The notes: generated from the sequence alone by a model not told the origin. Shown: positions 9,758 through 18,943, numbered from the stretch's first letter. The stretch: DNA of 64,000 bases from Mycobacterium marinum (GCF_003391395.1 NZ_CP024190.1:5766001-5830000), one strand, 5' to 3'. Numbers and translations: made by a program.

Positions 9758-11181
9758 AGAATTGCCCCCGGAGCGTACTTGGCCGCCTCCGGGTAGCGAC
9801 CCACCAGAGCGTCTACTTGGGCGGCTACCTGGTCAACCTGGTCGGCCGCGGCACCGGTGAATGCCGCCTTGTCGGCCAGCGCCGCGTCCAGTGCCGCGCG
9901 ATCCAGCGGCAGCCGCGGATCGGCGGCCAACCGATCCAGCAAGTCGGGTTCGGCCCCATGTTCACGCATGGCCAGGGCCGTGGCCACCGCGTGTTCACGG
10001 ATCACGTGATGGGCCGACTCCCGCCCCATACCGGCGCGCACCGCCGCCATCAGCACCTTGGTGGTGGCCAGGAACGGCAAGTAGCGATCCAGCTCACGCG
10101 CGATCACCGCCGGATAGGCTCCGAACTCGTCCAGCACCGTCAGGAATGTCTCGGTCTGACCGTCAATGGCAAAGAAGCTGTCCGGCAACACGACTCGACG
10201 CACCACCGAGCAGAACACGTCGCCCTCGTTCCACTGCGCACCGGCGAGCTCGGCGGCCATGGAGGCGTATCCGCGCAGCACCACCTGAAGCCCATTGACG
10301 CGTTCGCAACTGCGGGTGTTCATCTTGTGCGGCATCGCCGACGAACCGACCTGCCCCGGCGCGAAGCCTTCGGTGACCAGCTCGTGGCCGGCCATCAGCC
10401 TGATGGTGTGTGCCAACGAGGAAGGGCCCGCGCCCAGCTGCACCAGCGCGGAGACCACGTCGTGGTCCAGCGAACGCGGGTAGACCTGCCCCACACTGGT
10501 CAACACCGTCGAGAAACCCAGGAAGTCGGCCACCCGCTGTTCGAGGTCGGTCAACTTGGCCGAGTCGCCGTCCAGCAGATCGAGCATGTCCTGGGCGGTG
10601 CCCATCGGGCCCTTGATCCCGCGCAGCGGGTAGCGGTCGATCAACTCCCGCAACCGGACCAGGGCAATCAGTGTCTCTTGGGCCGCCGAGGCGAATCTCT
10701 TGCCCAGCGTGGTGGCCTGCGCTGCGACGTTGTGGCTGCGCCCGGCCATCACCAGATCGCGGTAGGCCACCGCCCGCTCGGCGAGCCGTGCCGCCACCGC
10801 CACCCCGTGAGCGAAGGTCAGGTCCAGCGACTGCCGGATCTGCAGCTGCTCCACGTTCTCGGTCAAGTCCCGGCTGGTCATCCCCTTGTGCACGTGCTCG
10901 TGGCCGGCGAGGGCGTTGAATTCCTCGATGCGGGCCTTCACGTCGTGGCGCAGCACCCGCTCGCGGGACGCGATCGAGTCCAGGTCCACGTCATCGATCA
11001 CCCGCTCGTAGTCGGCGATCGCGTCGGCAGGAACAGCGGTGCCCTTTGCGCCTAACTCCCGCTGCGCCCGCAGCACCGCCAGCCAGAGCCGCCGCTCGGC
11101 CACCACCTTGGCCTGCGGCGACCAGATCGCAACCATCTCGGCGCTGGCGTAGCGGGCGGCCAGGACGTTGGGAACGCTCAC
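9754..11181 (-). CDS. purB: Adenylosuccinate lyase
   Basis: Cleaves SAICAR to AICAR and adenylosuccinate to AMP, with release of fumarate, in purine synthesis. The 475-residue protein begins VSVPNVLAARYASAEMVAIWSP; the lyase signature GSSAMPHKMNTRSCERVNGL is present. I chose GTG 11181, preceded by GAGGACC, because it restores the family N-terminus; the frame stays open about 160 codons upstream but that part is antisense to the divergent DUF429 gene. It heads a purB-cyp126 unit. Confidence 0.96.
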   Translation of the reverse strand: MSVPNVLAARYASAEMVAIWSPQAKVVAERRLWLAVLRAQRELGAKGTAVPADAIADYERVIDDVDLDSIASRERVLRHDVKARIEEFNALAGHEHVHKGMTSRDLTENVEQLQIRQSLDLTFAHGVAVAARLAERAVAYRDLVMAGRSHNVAAQATTLGKRFASAAQETLIALVRLRELIDRYPLRGIKGPMGTAQDMLDLLDGDSAKLTDLEQRVADFLGFSTVLTSVGQVYPRSLDHDVVSALVQLGAGPSSLAHTIRLMAGHELVTEGFAPGQVGSSAMPHKMNTRSCERVNGLQVVLRGYASMAAELAGAQWNEGDVFCSVVRRVVLPDSFFAIDGQTETFLTVLDEFGAYPAVIARELDRYLPFLATTKVLMAAVRAGMGRESAHHVIREHAVATALAMREHGAEPDLLDRLAADPRLPLDRAALDAALADKAAFTGAAADQVDQVAAQVDALVGRYPEAAKYAPGAIL

Positions 11182-11200
11182 TTGGTCCTCACGAAGACAC

Positions 11201-11206
11201 AGCTTA
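11201..11206 (-). promoter_or_regulatory. Possible -10 hexamer TAAGCT for purB
   Basis: TAAGCT lies 19 bases upstream of the purB GTG; transcription from it would give a short leader containing the GAGGACC ribosome-binding site. No clear -35 is seen. Confidence 0.35.
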
Positions 11207-11287
11207 CGGTCGAGCCTTCCGGGCAGGTCCAGATCCCGGATGTGGGCGACCGGTCGGCAACGTTGGGGCACCCGGATGAGGCCGCCA

Positions 11288-11293
11288 TACCCT
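11288..11293 (+). promoter_or_regulatory. -10 hexamer TACCCT of a leaderless DUF429 promoter
   Basis: TACCCT, six bases, then GTG 11300. This decides the start in favour of the GTG over the upstream ATG. Confidence 0.55.
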
Positions 11294-11299
11294 GGCCAG

Positions 11300-12061
11300 G
11301 TGTACTTCGCCGGTGTGGATCTGGCCTGGGCCGGTCGCAATCCGACCGGCGTCGCGGTGCTCGACTCGGACGGTCGCCTGGTCTGCGCCGGCGCGGTCCG
11401 CGAGGACGCCGCCGTGCTCGCGGCGCTACAGCCCCATCTGCGGGGCGCTTGCCGGGTCGCCTTCGACGCGCCGCTGGTGGTGGCCAACGCTACCGGCCAG
11501 CGGCCGGCCGAGACCGCGCTCAACCGCGACTTTCGCAAGTTCGAGGCGGGCGCGCATCCAGCCAACACGGGAAAACCCGAGTTTGCCCACGGTCCGCGCG
11601 CCGCACGCCTGGCCGACTCCCTGGGCCTTGACATCGACCCCTTCTCCCCGGCTTCCCGGCGCGCCATCGAGGTCTATCCACACGCGGCCACGGTGGCCCT
11701 GTTTCGGCTGCCGCGCACCTTGAAATACAAGGCCAAACCGGGCCGCAGCGTCGATCGGCTCAGATCGGAGCTGCTGCGACTGATGGACGAGGTCGAAGCG
11801 CTGCGCACCGCGCCGGTGCCGCTGCAGGTGACCGGGAACCAGGACTGGCTCTCGTTGCGCCGGCAGGTGGTGACCGCGCAGCGCAAGTGCGAGCTGCGCC
11901 GCGCCGAAGACCCGGTCGATGCCGTCGTGTGCGCCTATGTGGCGTTGTACGCCGAACGACGCCCCGCCGACATCACCGTCTACGGAGACCTCACCAGCGG
12001 TTACATCCTGACGCCGACCCTGCCGGCCGGCCTGACCCCGGCGCCTACAGCCAGGCGCTAG
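11300..12061 (+). CDS. DUF429 protein (Rv0776c-like)
   Basis: 253-residue protein of unknown function, with the DUF429 features VYFAGVDLAWAGRNPTGVAVLD at the start, then RVAFDAPLVVANATGQRPAE, a central EVYPHAATVALF and a C-terminal DPVDAVVCAYVALY. The early Asp and the later AFDAP/DAVVCAY motifs resemble an RNase H-like fold. The open frame reaches further upstream (an ATG at 11276), but GTG 11300 is preceded by TACCCT plus exactly six bases, the leaderless arrangement, and starts right at the conserved domain. It is divergent from purB and convergent with the TetR gene, overlapping its stop by four bases. Confidence 0.85.
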   Translation: MYFAGVDLAWAGRNPTGVAVLDSDGRLVCAGAVREDAAVLAALQPHLRGACRVAFDAPLVVANATGQRPAETALNRDFRKFEAGAHPANTGKPEFAHGPRAARLADSLGLDIDPFSPASRRAIEVYPHAATVALFRLPRTLKYKAKPGRSVDRLRSELLRLMDEVEALRTAPVPLQVTGNQDWLSLRRQVVTAQRKCELRRAEDPVDAVVCAYVALYAERRPADITVYGDLTSGYILTPTLPAGLTPAPTARR

Positions 12062-12675
12062 ACCTGAACCGGCCGCTGATCGACCGGCGCCAGCACGTCG
12101 ATCAGATCGACCACCGTCGCCAGCGCCGCGGCACGCGGATCCCGCCCCTCTACCAGGGCGGACACCACCGAGCCGTCGACCGCGCAGATCAATGTGCACA
12201 CCAGTTCGATGCGCACGGAACGCCCGGATCGTTCGATGGCCTCGGCGACCGCCTCAGCACGCTGACGCAAGCTGCGACGCATGCTTTCGCGCAACGCCGG
12301 CAGGCGGGTACAAGCGATATTGCGCTCATATCGCGATATCAGCTGCTCAGCGAGCCCAGGACTGGAGACATCCCCCACCAGGAGGTCAACAAGCACGTCA
12401 GCGGTGGTTTCAGGGCCCCGACGCCGCCGCGACAGCGCGTTGACCCTGGCCCGTAATTGCGCCACCTCGATCATCCCGACGTGTTCGACCGCCCGGGCGA
12501 TCAAATCGTCCAGGGAAGAGAAGTAGTAAGTGGTCGACGCCAGCGGCAGTCCAGCCCGCCGCGCGACCGCCCGGTGGCGCACCGCTTCGAACCCACCCTC
12601 GCCAAGCAGCTCGGCGGCGGCACTTACCAACGCATACCGCCGACGTTCTCCTTTTGGAGTAACAGCTGCCGTCAC
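12058..12675 (-). CDS. TetR-family transcriptional regulator (Rv0775-like)
   Basis: 205-residue repressor. The helix-turn-helix is FEAVRHRAVARRAGLPLASTTYYFSSLDDLIARAVEH at about 28-65, followed by an all-helical ligand-binding part. GTG 12675 (VTAAVTPKGERRRYALV) gives the family length; the frame continues 105 codons upstream but antisense to the exported esterase. It is divergent from that esterase with 61 bases between starts, in which a partly palindromic GGTACTGCATTGCC could be its operator. Ligand and targets are unknown. Confidence 0.85.
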   Translation of the reverse strand: MTAAVTPKGERRRYALVSAAAELLGEGGFEAVRHRAVARRAGLPLASTTYYFSSLDDLIARAVEHVGMIEVAQLRARVNALSRRRRGPETTADVLVDLLVGDVSSPGLAEQLISRYERNIACTRLPALRESMRRSLRQRAEAVAEAIERSGRSVRIELVCTLICAVDGSVVSALVEGRDPRAAALATVVDLIDVLAPVDQRPVQV

Positions 12676-12736
12676 GCCCACACATGCTGCCAGCAAAAGT
12701 GGTACTGCATTGCCATTTTCGCCAAACGTCCATGGC

Positions 12737-13648
12737 ATGATGGCCCGCATGCCAGACCTCAGCCGCCGCGCCGTGCTCGGTCTCGGCGCCAGCGCTACCC
12801 TTGGCGCGGTCGGCGCATATGCACTCGACATGGCGCTTTTGCCGCGGACTTCGCGTGCCGCGCCCGCGCCGCCGATTGGCACAAACGTTCCATTGGCTCC
12901 GGCACGGCCGCTCGATCCGCCCCAGCCCGCGCAGGCGGCTCCGACGATGACCACCGGCTCGTTTGTGTCAGCGGCTCGAGGCGGGATCACGACGAACTGG
13001 GCGATCGCCCGCCCGCCCGGTCAGACCCAGCCGCTGCGGCCGGTGATCGCGCTGCACGGTAAGGGCAGTGACGCGGCCACCGTGATGGCCGGCGGGGTCG
13101 AGCAGGGGCTCGCCCAGGCCGTCAACGCCGGGTTGCCGCCGTTCGCGGTGGTGGCCGTCGACGGCGGGGGTAGCTACTGGCACAAGCGAGCGTCCGGGGA
13201 GGACTCCGGTGCCATGGTGCTCGACGAACTCATCCCGATGCTGGATTCCCAGCGCCTGGACACCTCACGGGTGGCCTTCCTCGGCTGGTCGATGGGCGGC
13301 TACGGCGCATTGCTACTGGGCGGACGGCTCGGCCCGGCCCGCACCGCGGCGATCTGTGCGGTGAGCCCGGCGCTGTGGACCTCGGCCGGCGCGGCCGCAC
13401 CGGGAGCCTTCGACGGGGCCGCCGACTACGCGGCCAACTCGGTATGGGGCATGCCGGCACTCGGCTCGATCCCGATCCGAGTGGATTGTGGCGACAGCGA
13501 TCCGTTCTACAGCGCTACCAAGCAGTTCATCGCTCAACTTCCGAATCCGCCCGCGGGCGGATTCTCCCCGGGCGGGCACAACGGCGGATTCTGGAGCTCG
13601 CAATTGCCCGCGGAGCTAACCTGGATGGCGCCACTGCTGGTGGCGTAG
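12737..13648 (+). CDS. Tat-exported esterase, esterase-D type (Rv0774c-like)
   Basis: 303-residue alpha/beta hydrolase. A twin-arginine signal (LSRRAVLGLGASATLGAVGAYAL) is followed by a proline-rich linker, so the enzyme is exported folded. The nucleophile lies in GWSMGGYGALLLG, the acid is probably the Asp in VDCGDSDPFY, and the His is in PGGHNGGFW. Rv0774c of H37Rv has been described as an iron-stress-inducible esterase. ATG 12737 gives 303 residues; ATGs at 12740 and 12749 are alternatives. It is divergent from the TetR gene, its likely repressor. Confidence 0.88.
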   Translation: MMARMPDLSRRAVLGLGASATLGAVGAYALDMALLPRTSRAAPAPPIGTNVPLAPARPLDPPQPAQAAPTMTTGSFVSAARGGITTNWAIARPPGQTQPLRPVIALHGKGSDAATVMAGGVEQGLAQAVNAGLPPFAVVAVDGGGSYWHKRASGEDSGAMVLDELIPMLDSQRLDTSRVAFLGWSMGGYGALLLGGRLGPARTAAICAVSPALWTSAGAAAPGAFDGAADYAANSVWGMPALGSIPIRVDCGDSDPFYSATKQFIAQLPNPPAGGFSPGGHNGGFWSSQLPAELTWMAPLLVA

Positions 13649-13715
13649 CCCCGGCGCCCGCCGGGAGCCGGCCACCTCAATTGAGCCCGCCGCAGCTACG
13701 TGCAACGATCCGGCG

Positions 13716-15317
13716 ATGACCTCATCTGCCGGATCCGCCTCCCCCTTCGGCTGGACCTTTCCGTACGCATGGCCGCACACGCCCATCCTGGCCGCCAACG
13801 CCGTGTGCACCTCACAGCCGCTGGCCGCCCAAGCCGGTCTTCGGATGCTTGCCGAAGGCGGGAACGCCGTCGACGCCGCTATCGCCACCGCCATCACCCT
13901 CACCCTGGTGGAACCGGTGTCCAACGGCATCGGCTCGGACGCCTTCGCCATCGTCTGGGACGGCCAACAGCTGCATGGGCTCAACGCATCCGGCCGCTCG
14001 CCTGCGGCGTGGACGCCAGAATACTTCTGCGGCAAGGACGTTCCGATATTCGGCTGGAATTCGGTGACCGTGCCGGGCGCCGTATCGGCATGGGTGGACC
14101 TGCACACCAAGTTCGGCAAGCTGCCCTTTGAACGGCTCTTCGGTCCCGCTATCACCTATGGCCGCAACGGCTTTCTGGTATCACCAAAGGTATCCGCACA
14201 ATGGCAGGCTCAAGTGGCCCTGTTCGCGGACCAGCCCGGATTCGCTGAGGCGTTCCTGCCCGGCGGTCGGGCGCCGAAGCCCGGCGAGCTGTTCACCTTT
14301 CCCGACCACGCGGACACACTCGAGAAGATCGCCGCCAGCACGGGGGCAGCGTTTTACCGAGGCGAGCTGGCCGACAAGATGGAAGCGCACGCGAGGGCCA
14401 ATGACGCAGCGCTGCGCGCCAGCGATCTGGCCGCGCACCGCACCGACTGGGTCGGCACCATCAGCACCAACTATCGCGACTACACCATCCACGAGATTCC
14501 GCCCAACGGCCAGGGCATCGTGGCACTGATCGCGCTCGGGATCCTCGACCAGTTCGACATGTCCTGTTATCCAGTCGATTCCGCCGACAGCGTGCACCTG
14601 CAGATCGAGGCGCTGAAGCTGGCTTTCAGCGATGCCCAGCACCAGCTGGCCGATATCGACCACATGACGGTGGGGCCCGACCAGCTCCTCGACAAGGAAT
14701 ACCTCAGAGGGCGGGCGGCACTGATCGACCTCAAACAGGCAAAGCCAGCTTCGGCCGGGACCCCCAAAGGGGGGACCATCTATCTCACGGCAGCCGATGC
14801 CGACGGCTTGATGGTATCGATGATCCAGTCGAACTATATGGGGTTCGGTTCCGGCGTGGTGGTGCCCGGAACAGGGATATCACTGCAAAACAGGGGATCG
14901 GGTTTTGTTGCAACACCAGGACACCCGAACCAGGTCGGACCCCGAAAACGCCCCTACCACACCATCATTCCCGGTTTTGTCACCAAGGACGGCGCCCCGG
15001 TACTCAGCTTCGGCGTGATGGGCGCCCAAATGCAGCCCCAAGGACATGTACAGATGATGGTCCGCATCGCCGACTACGGCCTGAATCCGCAAGCGGCATG
15101 TGACGGTCCCCGATTCCGATGGGTCCAGGGATTGAAAGTCAGCTGCGAGAGGGGCTTTCCACCGTCGACGCTGGACGAGTTGCGCCGGCGTGGCCACGAT
15201 CTGGTTACCGTCGAGGACTACAACGAGTTCGGTAGCTGCCAAGCGATTTGGCGGCTCGAGCATGGCTACCTGGCCGCCAGTGACCCACGCCGAGACGGTC
15301 AGGCCGCCGCCTTCTGA
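13716..15317 (+). CDS. ggtA: Gamma-glutamyltransferase family protein
   Basis: 533-residue Ntn-hydrolase that transfers or hydrolyses gamma-glutamyl groups, for example of glutathione-like compounds. The first half carries PLAAQAGLRMLAEGGNAVDAAIATAITLTLVEPVSNGIG; autocatalytic cleavage is expected before Thr354 in KGGTIYLTAAD, and the small subunit then has GSGVVVPGTGISLQNRGSGF and the FGVMGAQMQPQGHVQMM region. No signal peptide is seen, so it is probably cytoplasmic. In H37Rv the ortholog Rv0773c lies next to purD; here three genes intervene. Confidence 0.93.
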   Translation: MTSSAGSASPFGWTFPYAWPHTPILAANAVCTSQPLAAQAGLRMLAEGGNAVDAAIATAITLTLVEPVSNGIGSDAFAIVWDGQQLHGLNASGRSPAAWTPEYFCGKDVPIFGWNSVTVPGAVSAWVDLHTKFGKLPFERLFGPAITYGRNGFLVSPKVSAQWQAQVALFADQPGFAEAFLPGGRAPKPGELFTFPDHADTLEKIAASTGAAFYRGELADKMEAHARANDAALRASDLAAHRTDWVGTISTNYRDYTIHEIPPNGQGIVALIALGILDQFDMSCYPVDSADSVHLQIEALKLAFSDAQHQLADIDHMTVGPDQLLDKEYLRGRAALIDLKQAKPASAGTPKGGTIYLTAADADGLMVSMIQSNYMGFGSGVVVPGTGISLQNRGSGFVATPGHPNQVGPRKRPYHTIIPGFVTKDGAPVLSFGVMGAQMQPQGHVQMMVRIADYGLNPQAACDGPRFRWVQGLKVSCERGFPPSTLDELRRRGHDLVTVEDYNEFGSCQAIWRLEHGYLAASDPRRDGQAAAF

Positions 15318-15752
15318 CCACGGCCGTCGATTTGCATCGTCATTCCACATTCACTGGCGCACGTCCAATCGAAATGTCGTCCGATCTTGGTTTGGTCCGA
15401 GCAACTCGCACCAAAAATTAGAAACCACCATCTCGCCCTAAACCAATCTTGCCGACAGCAAATGTCGTTAGCTGGGATGTTTTTTCGGCCGAGAAGGAGG
15501 CCGGATTGGCGCGATCTCGAGACCGAATGCCGATTCTTTTCCATCCCAACCAGCAATCGGTCCGCGGACAAGCCGCATGCGGACGGTCAACCGGGCCCGG
15601 ACCAGGCGCGCAGCAGGATCGCGGTTGATTCACGGCGGCGGCGCCGACGCATCTGGCCGACGACTGGCAAACATCCGGCAGCGAGCGACCAGCCGCCATT
15701 TGTCGCGATTCCAACACCACCAGTCAAGCGCGCCCCAAAAGATGACCGTTGC
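15318..15752. other. Long intergenic region upstream of the ThiF-nitroreductase gene
   Basis: About 435 bases with no convincing gene. A frame is open through much of it towards the ThiF gene, but the translation is unlike the family. Base composition from about 15330 to 15480 is visibly less GC-rich than the neighbours. The only signal I can support is the promoter at its right end. Confidence 0.5.
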
Positions 15753-15758
15753 TACTCT
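15753..15758 (+). promoter_or_regulatory. -10 hexamer TACTCT of a leaderless promoter
   Basis: TACTCT, six bases, then GTG 15765; decides the start of the ThiF-nitroreductase gene. Confidence 0.55.
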
Positions 15759-15764
15759 GAGCCG

Positions 15765-17891
15765 GTGAATCGCCCAGTGATCCTCGATGAGTCCGATGCT
15801 AGCGATCGGCGTACGTTGGCGGAGTTGCGCGCCGATCCACATATCGAGGTGATCGACAGATGGGACGAGCAGAAGGCCAATGCCCAAAGTGTGCTACCCC
15901 CGCTGGCCCCGGAAATTATGGCCGAATCCAAGCGATGGGCGTTTTACCCCTGGCGCAAAACGGTGGTCAGCATCCTCGGCCCCAGATCTTTTCGGGCGCT
16001 GCGGCTGGATCGCAACCGGAACCTGATCACCGGCTCCGAACAGGATCGACTCGGGCGGCTCAAGATCGGCGTGGTGGGCCTGAGCGTGGGGCATGCCGTC
16101 GCACACATGCTGGCCACCCAAGGACTGTGCGGCACGCTGCGGCTTGCCGACTTCGACACCCTCGAGGTTTCCAACCTCAACCGGGTACCGGCAACGGTTT
16201 TCGACCTGGGAGTGAACAAGGCGACGGTGGCGGCTCGGCGCATCGCCGAACTCGATCCCTACCTCCCCGTGGAGGTCAACACGTCCGGGCTGTCCGCCGA
16301 GGCCATGGACGCGTTCCTGGACGGCCTCGACATACTCGTCGAGGAATGCGACTCGCTCGACATGAAGGTTGGGGTCCGCCTCGCCGCCCGGGCACGACAC
16401 ATTCCGGTGCTGATGGCAACCAGCGACCGGGGCCTGGTGGACATCGAACGGTTCGACATGGATCCGTCGCGCCCCATCCTGCACGGACTGTTGGGCGATA
16501 TCGACCTCGACGAGCTGTCGGGCTTGTCCAATCGAGAGAAGCTCCCCTATATCCTCCGGCTGTTCGACATCCAGGGACTATCCACCCGGTCCGCGGCCTC
16601 GCTGGTCGAGATCGAGCAAACCCTGGCAACCTGGCCGCAGTTGGCCAGCGAGGTCTCGCTCGGGGCGACCGCGGTCTGTGAAGCCGTGCGCCGCATCGGG
16701 TTGAACGAGCCGCTTGCATCGGGCCGGGTGCGCATCGACGTCGGGCAGGCGCTCGATCGGGTTGCCGAACCCGCCCCGCATGACGAATCCAGCCCGTCGG
16801 GCGCGGACTGTGCGATGGCCGCCGAACCACCGGAGTCAGCCGCGCACCTCATCGTCGCGGCCGCGGCCAATCGGGCGCCGTCGGCCGCCAATAATCAGCC
16901 CTGGCATATCGAGACCGACCCGAATTCGGTGACCATCGAGCTCTCGACCGAGCACGTCGCGACGTTGGACGTCGACTACCGCGCTAGCGCCGTCGCCGTC
17001 GGCGCCGCGTGGTTCAACGCCCGAGTTGCCGCGGCCAAACACGGAGTACTTGGACCTGCCGACATCGCCGGGCACGGGCATCGGCTGTCGGCCGTGGTCA
17101 AGCTTGCCGACGGCGGCGACCCCAACCTGGCCCGCCTCTATGAGCCGATGTGGCTGCGGGAAACCAATCGTCATCGGGGTGCCGCTGTCGCACTCGAGGA
17201 CGGGGTTGTGGCGTCCCTGGAGGCGGTGGCCACGGCCGAGGGCGCTCGGCTGCAGTTGTTGACCGGTGCAGACGAGATCGCGGACGTGGCGTCGATTTTC
17301 GCCGCCTCAGACCGCGTTCGGTACCTGACCCAGCACATGCATGCCGAGATGTTGTCGGAGATCCGTTGGCCAACCACCGATTCCATGGAGTCGGGTATCG
17401 ACATGCGCAGCCTGGAGATGGACCGCTGGGAGCTGACCGGCTTCAACATCGCCAGACGCCCGGACGTGATACGCAAGCTCGCCGAGTGGGAGGCCGGTGC
17501 GGGGCTTGGCAACTATACGCGCGCCCGCATCTGTGCCAGCTCGGGCTTCGGCGTGGTGTCCATTCAAGGCGATACTCTGGCCGACTACGCGCGCGGCGGC
17601 TCGGCCATGGAGGCGGTGTGGATCACCGCACAACACCTCGGACTGGCGGTGCAGCCCTTGGCTCCGGTGTTCCTCTACGCGCGCAACGACGACGAACTAC
17701 GCGGGTTGTCACCCGATTTCGCCGCGCACCTGGGTTCCCTCCAAGAGCGGCTGCGGGCGCTGACGCACACCAGAGCCGACGAGTCACACGTGCTGCTGTT
17801 CAGGTTCTCGCATGCCCCGAAAACATCGGTGCGCAGTCTGCGGCGCAGCCTGGGCACCGTTTCGGCCGCAGCGATGACGGGCTCGGGCTAG
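15765..17891 (+). CDS. ThiF/E1-like adenylyltransferase fused to a nitroreductase-like domain (Rv1355c/MoeY-like)
   Basis: 708 residues in two parts. Residues about 95-330 are an E1/ThiF/MoeB domain: nucleotide-binding VVGLSVGHAVAHML, the ADFDTLEVSNLNR motif and VEECDSLDMKVGVRLAARAR. Residues about 360-690 resemble an FMN nitroreductase (VAAAANRAPSAANNQPWHIE at its start). Family members adenylate the C-terminus of a ubiquitin-like sulphur carrier or a peptide; no carrier gene is adjacent, and there are no CxxC zinc pairs as in MoeB. The closest relative I recall is Rv1355c (annotated moeY), so molybdopterin synthesis is the usual guess but unproven. H37Rv has nothing like it at this site. 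Confidence 0.8.
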   Translation: MNRPVILDESDASDRRTLAELRADPHIEVIDRWDEQKANAQSVLPPLAPEIMAESKRWAFYPWRKTVVSILGPRSFRALRLDRNRNLITGSEQDRLGRLKIGVVGLSVGHAVAHMLATQGLCGTLRLADFDTLEVSNLNRVPATVFDLGVNKATVAARRIAELDPYLPVEVNTSGLSAEAMDAFLDGLDILVEECDSLDMKVGVRLAARARHIPVLMATSDRGLVDIERFDMDPSRPILHGLLGDIDLDELSGLSNREKLPYILRLFDIQGLSTRSAASLVEIEQTLATWPQLASEVSLGATAVCEAVRRIGLNEPLASGRVRIDVGQALDRVAEPAPHDESSPSGADCAMAAEPPESAAHLIVAAAANRAPSAANNQPWHIETDPNSVTIELSTEHVATLDVDYRASAVAVGAAWFNARVAAAKHGVLGPADIAGHGHRLSAVVKLADGGDPNLARLYEPMWLRETNRHRGAAVALEDGVVASLEAVATAEGARLQLLTGADEIADVASIFAASDRVRYLTQHMHAEMLSEIRWPTTDSMESGIDMRSLEMDRWELTGFNIARRPDVIRKLAEWEAGAGLGNYTRARICASSGFGVVSIQGDTLADYARGGSAMEAVWITAQHLGLAVQPLAPVFLYARNDDELRGLSPDFAAHLGSLQERLRALTHTRADESHVLLFRFSHAPKTSVRSLRRSLGTVSAAAMTGSG

Positions 17892-17919
17892 TCTCAACCA
17901 GCGATTCTTGCGCCGGGTG

Positions 17920-18834
17920 CTAGCCCTGCCTGGCGACGATCACGGGCGCGCGGACCGCGTGTACCACCGCAGTGCTGACCGACCCGAGCAACATCCCGGA
18001 GAATCCTCCGCGCCCATGGCTGCCGACAACCACAAGCTGGGCGGACTCCGCGTGCTCGATCAGGTGCTGGGTGGCACGGTTGACCACGACGACTCGACGG
18101 ACCACCACGTCTGGATAGCGTTCCCGCCAGCCGACCAATCGCTCGGCCAGCGTTTCGTCGGCCGCCGCTTGCAGCTCCGACCACGACGTCCTGGTGGTGC
18201 CGGTCCAGTCCCGATTCGCCGCCGCGGGGACCTCGGCATCGGTCCAGGCGTGTAGCGCGACCAGTTCCGCACCCCGCCAGGAGGCCTCGTCGAAAGCGAT
18301 GGCGGTGGCAAGCTCCGACGCCGGCGAGCCATCGATGCCGACCACAACCGGCCCCTCAACCGGTGGCGGGACTTCGCTGGGTACCACCGCGACCGGGCAG
18401 TGGGCGTGATGGACCAGCCCGGTGCTGACCGAGCCCAGCAGCATGCGCTTCACCAACCCCTGACCGCGACTGCCCACCACCACCAGGTCGGCTTTCCTGG
18501 ACAGCTCGACGAGCGCTGGAACGGGTGACTGCGAACTGAGCTCATGGATGATGCGCAGACGATGGTCGCCGGTGGCGTCCTTGACGATCTGCACCGCGTC
18601 GGCCAGAACCTGCTGGGCCCGCGTGTCCAGTTGCTGCAGAAGTTCATCGGGAGCCGGGTCACCGAACCATTCGGCCTTGGGCGCAGCGTCCGGCACGTAG
18701 GCCGCAGCATGCACCACGGTCAGTGCCACGTTGCGCATCGTGGCCTCCTGGACGGCCCATTTCAGCGCCGCATCGGAGCCGGGCGAGCCGTCGATGCCGA
18801 TGACGATTCCCGGATCCACTACCTCGCCGCCCAT
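17920..18834 (-). CDS. Universal stress protein, tandem UspA domains
   Basis: 304 residues with two Usp domains. Each has the ATP-binding G-x2-G-x9-G(S) signature: GSRGQGLVKRMLLGSVS in the first and GSHGRGGFSGMLLGSVS in the second, and each begins with a GIDGSP loop. It resembles Rv2623/Rv2005c of H37Rv, which bind ATP and are induced in hypoxia through DosR. Two DosR-like boxes lie 70-110 bases upstream. It is convergent with the ThiF gene and divergent from the Ser/Thr kinase. Confidence 0.93.
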   Translation of the reverse strand: MGGEVVDPGIVIGIDGSPGSDAALKWAVQEATMRNVALTVVHAAAYVPDAAPKAEWFGDPAPDELLQQLDTRAQQVLADAVQIVKDATGDHRLRIIHELSSQSPVPALVELSRKADLVVVGSRGQGLVKRMLLGSVSTGLVHHAHCPVAVVPSEVPPPVEGPVVVGIDGSPASELATAIAFDEASWRGAELVALHAWTDAEVPAAANRDWTGTTRTSWSELQAAADETLAERLVGWRERYPDVVVRRVVVVNRATQHLIEHAESAQLVVVGSHGRGGFSGMLLGSVSTAVVHAVRAPVIVARQG

Positions 18835-18903
18835 TCCGCCGCCTCATCCCTTGGAAGCTCCGCTGCCTAGGTTCGACGCTAGAACCCGGTGGCGCGGTCG
18901 TCA

Positions 18904-18922
18904 GGAGGCATTCGTCCCAACC
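18904..18922. promoter_or_regulatory. DosR-like box 2 upstream of the Usp gene
   Basis: On the minus strand this reads GGGACGAATGCC, the GGGAC-N4-GCC form of the dormancy motif. Paired boxes are common in front of DosR-controlled usp genes. Confidence 0.35.
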
Positions 18923-18923
18923 A

Positions 18924-18943
18924 TTAGGGACCAAACGACCTTT
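18924..18943. promoter_or_regulatory. DosR-like box 1 upstream of the Usp gene
   Basis: TTAGGGACCAAACGACCTTT keeps the GGGAC half of the dormancy motif (TTSGGGACTWWAGTCCCSAA) and the trailing CC, 90-109 bases upstream of the Usp ATG. Confidence 0.45.

Noticed and set aside
9751..11055. 434-codon open frame on the plus strand
   Set aside because: It is fully antisense to purB; the translation is low-complexity His/Arg/Gly-rich and matches no family. High-GC codon bias opens such shadow frames.
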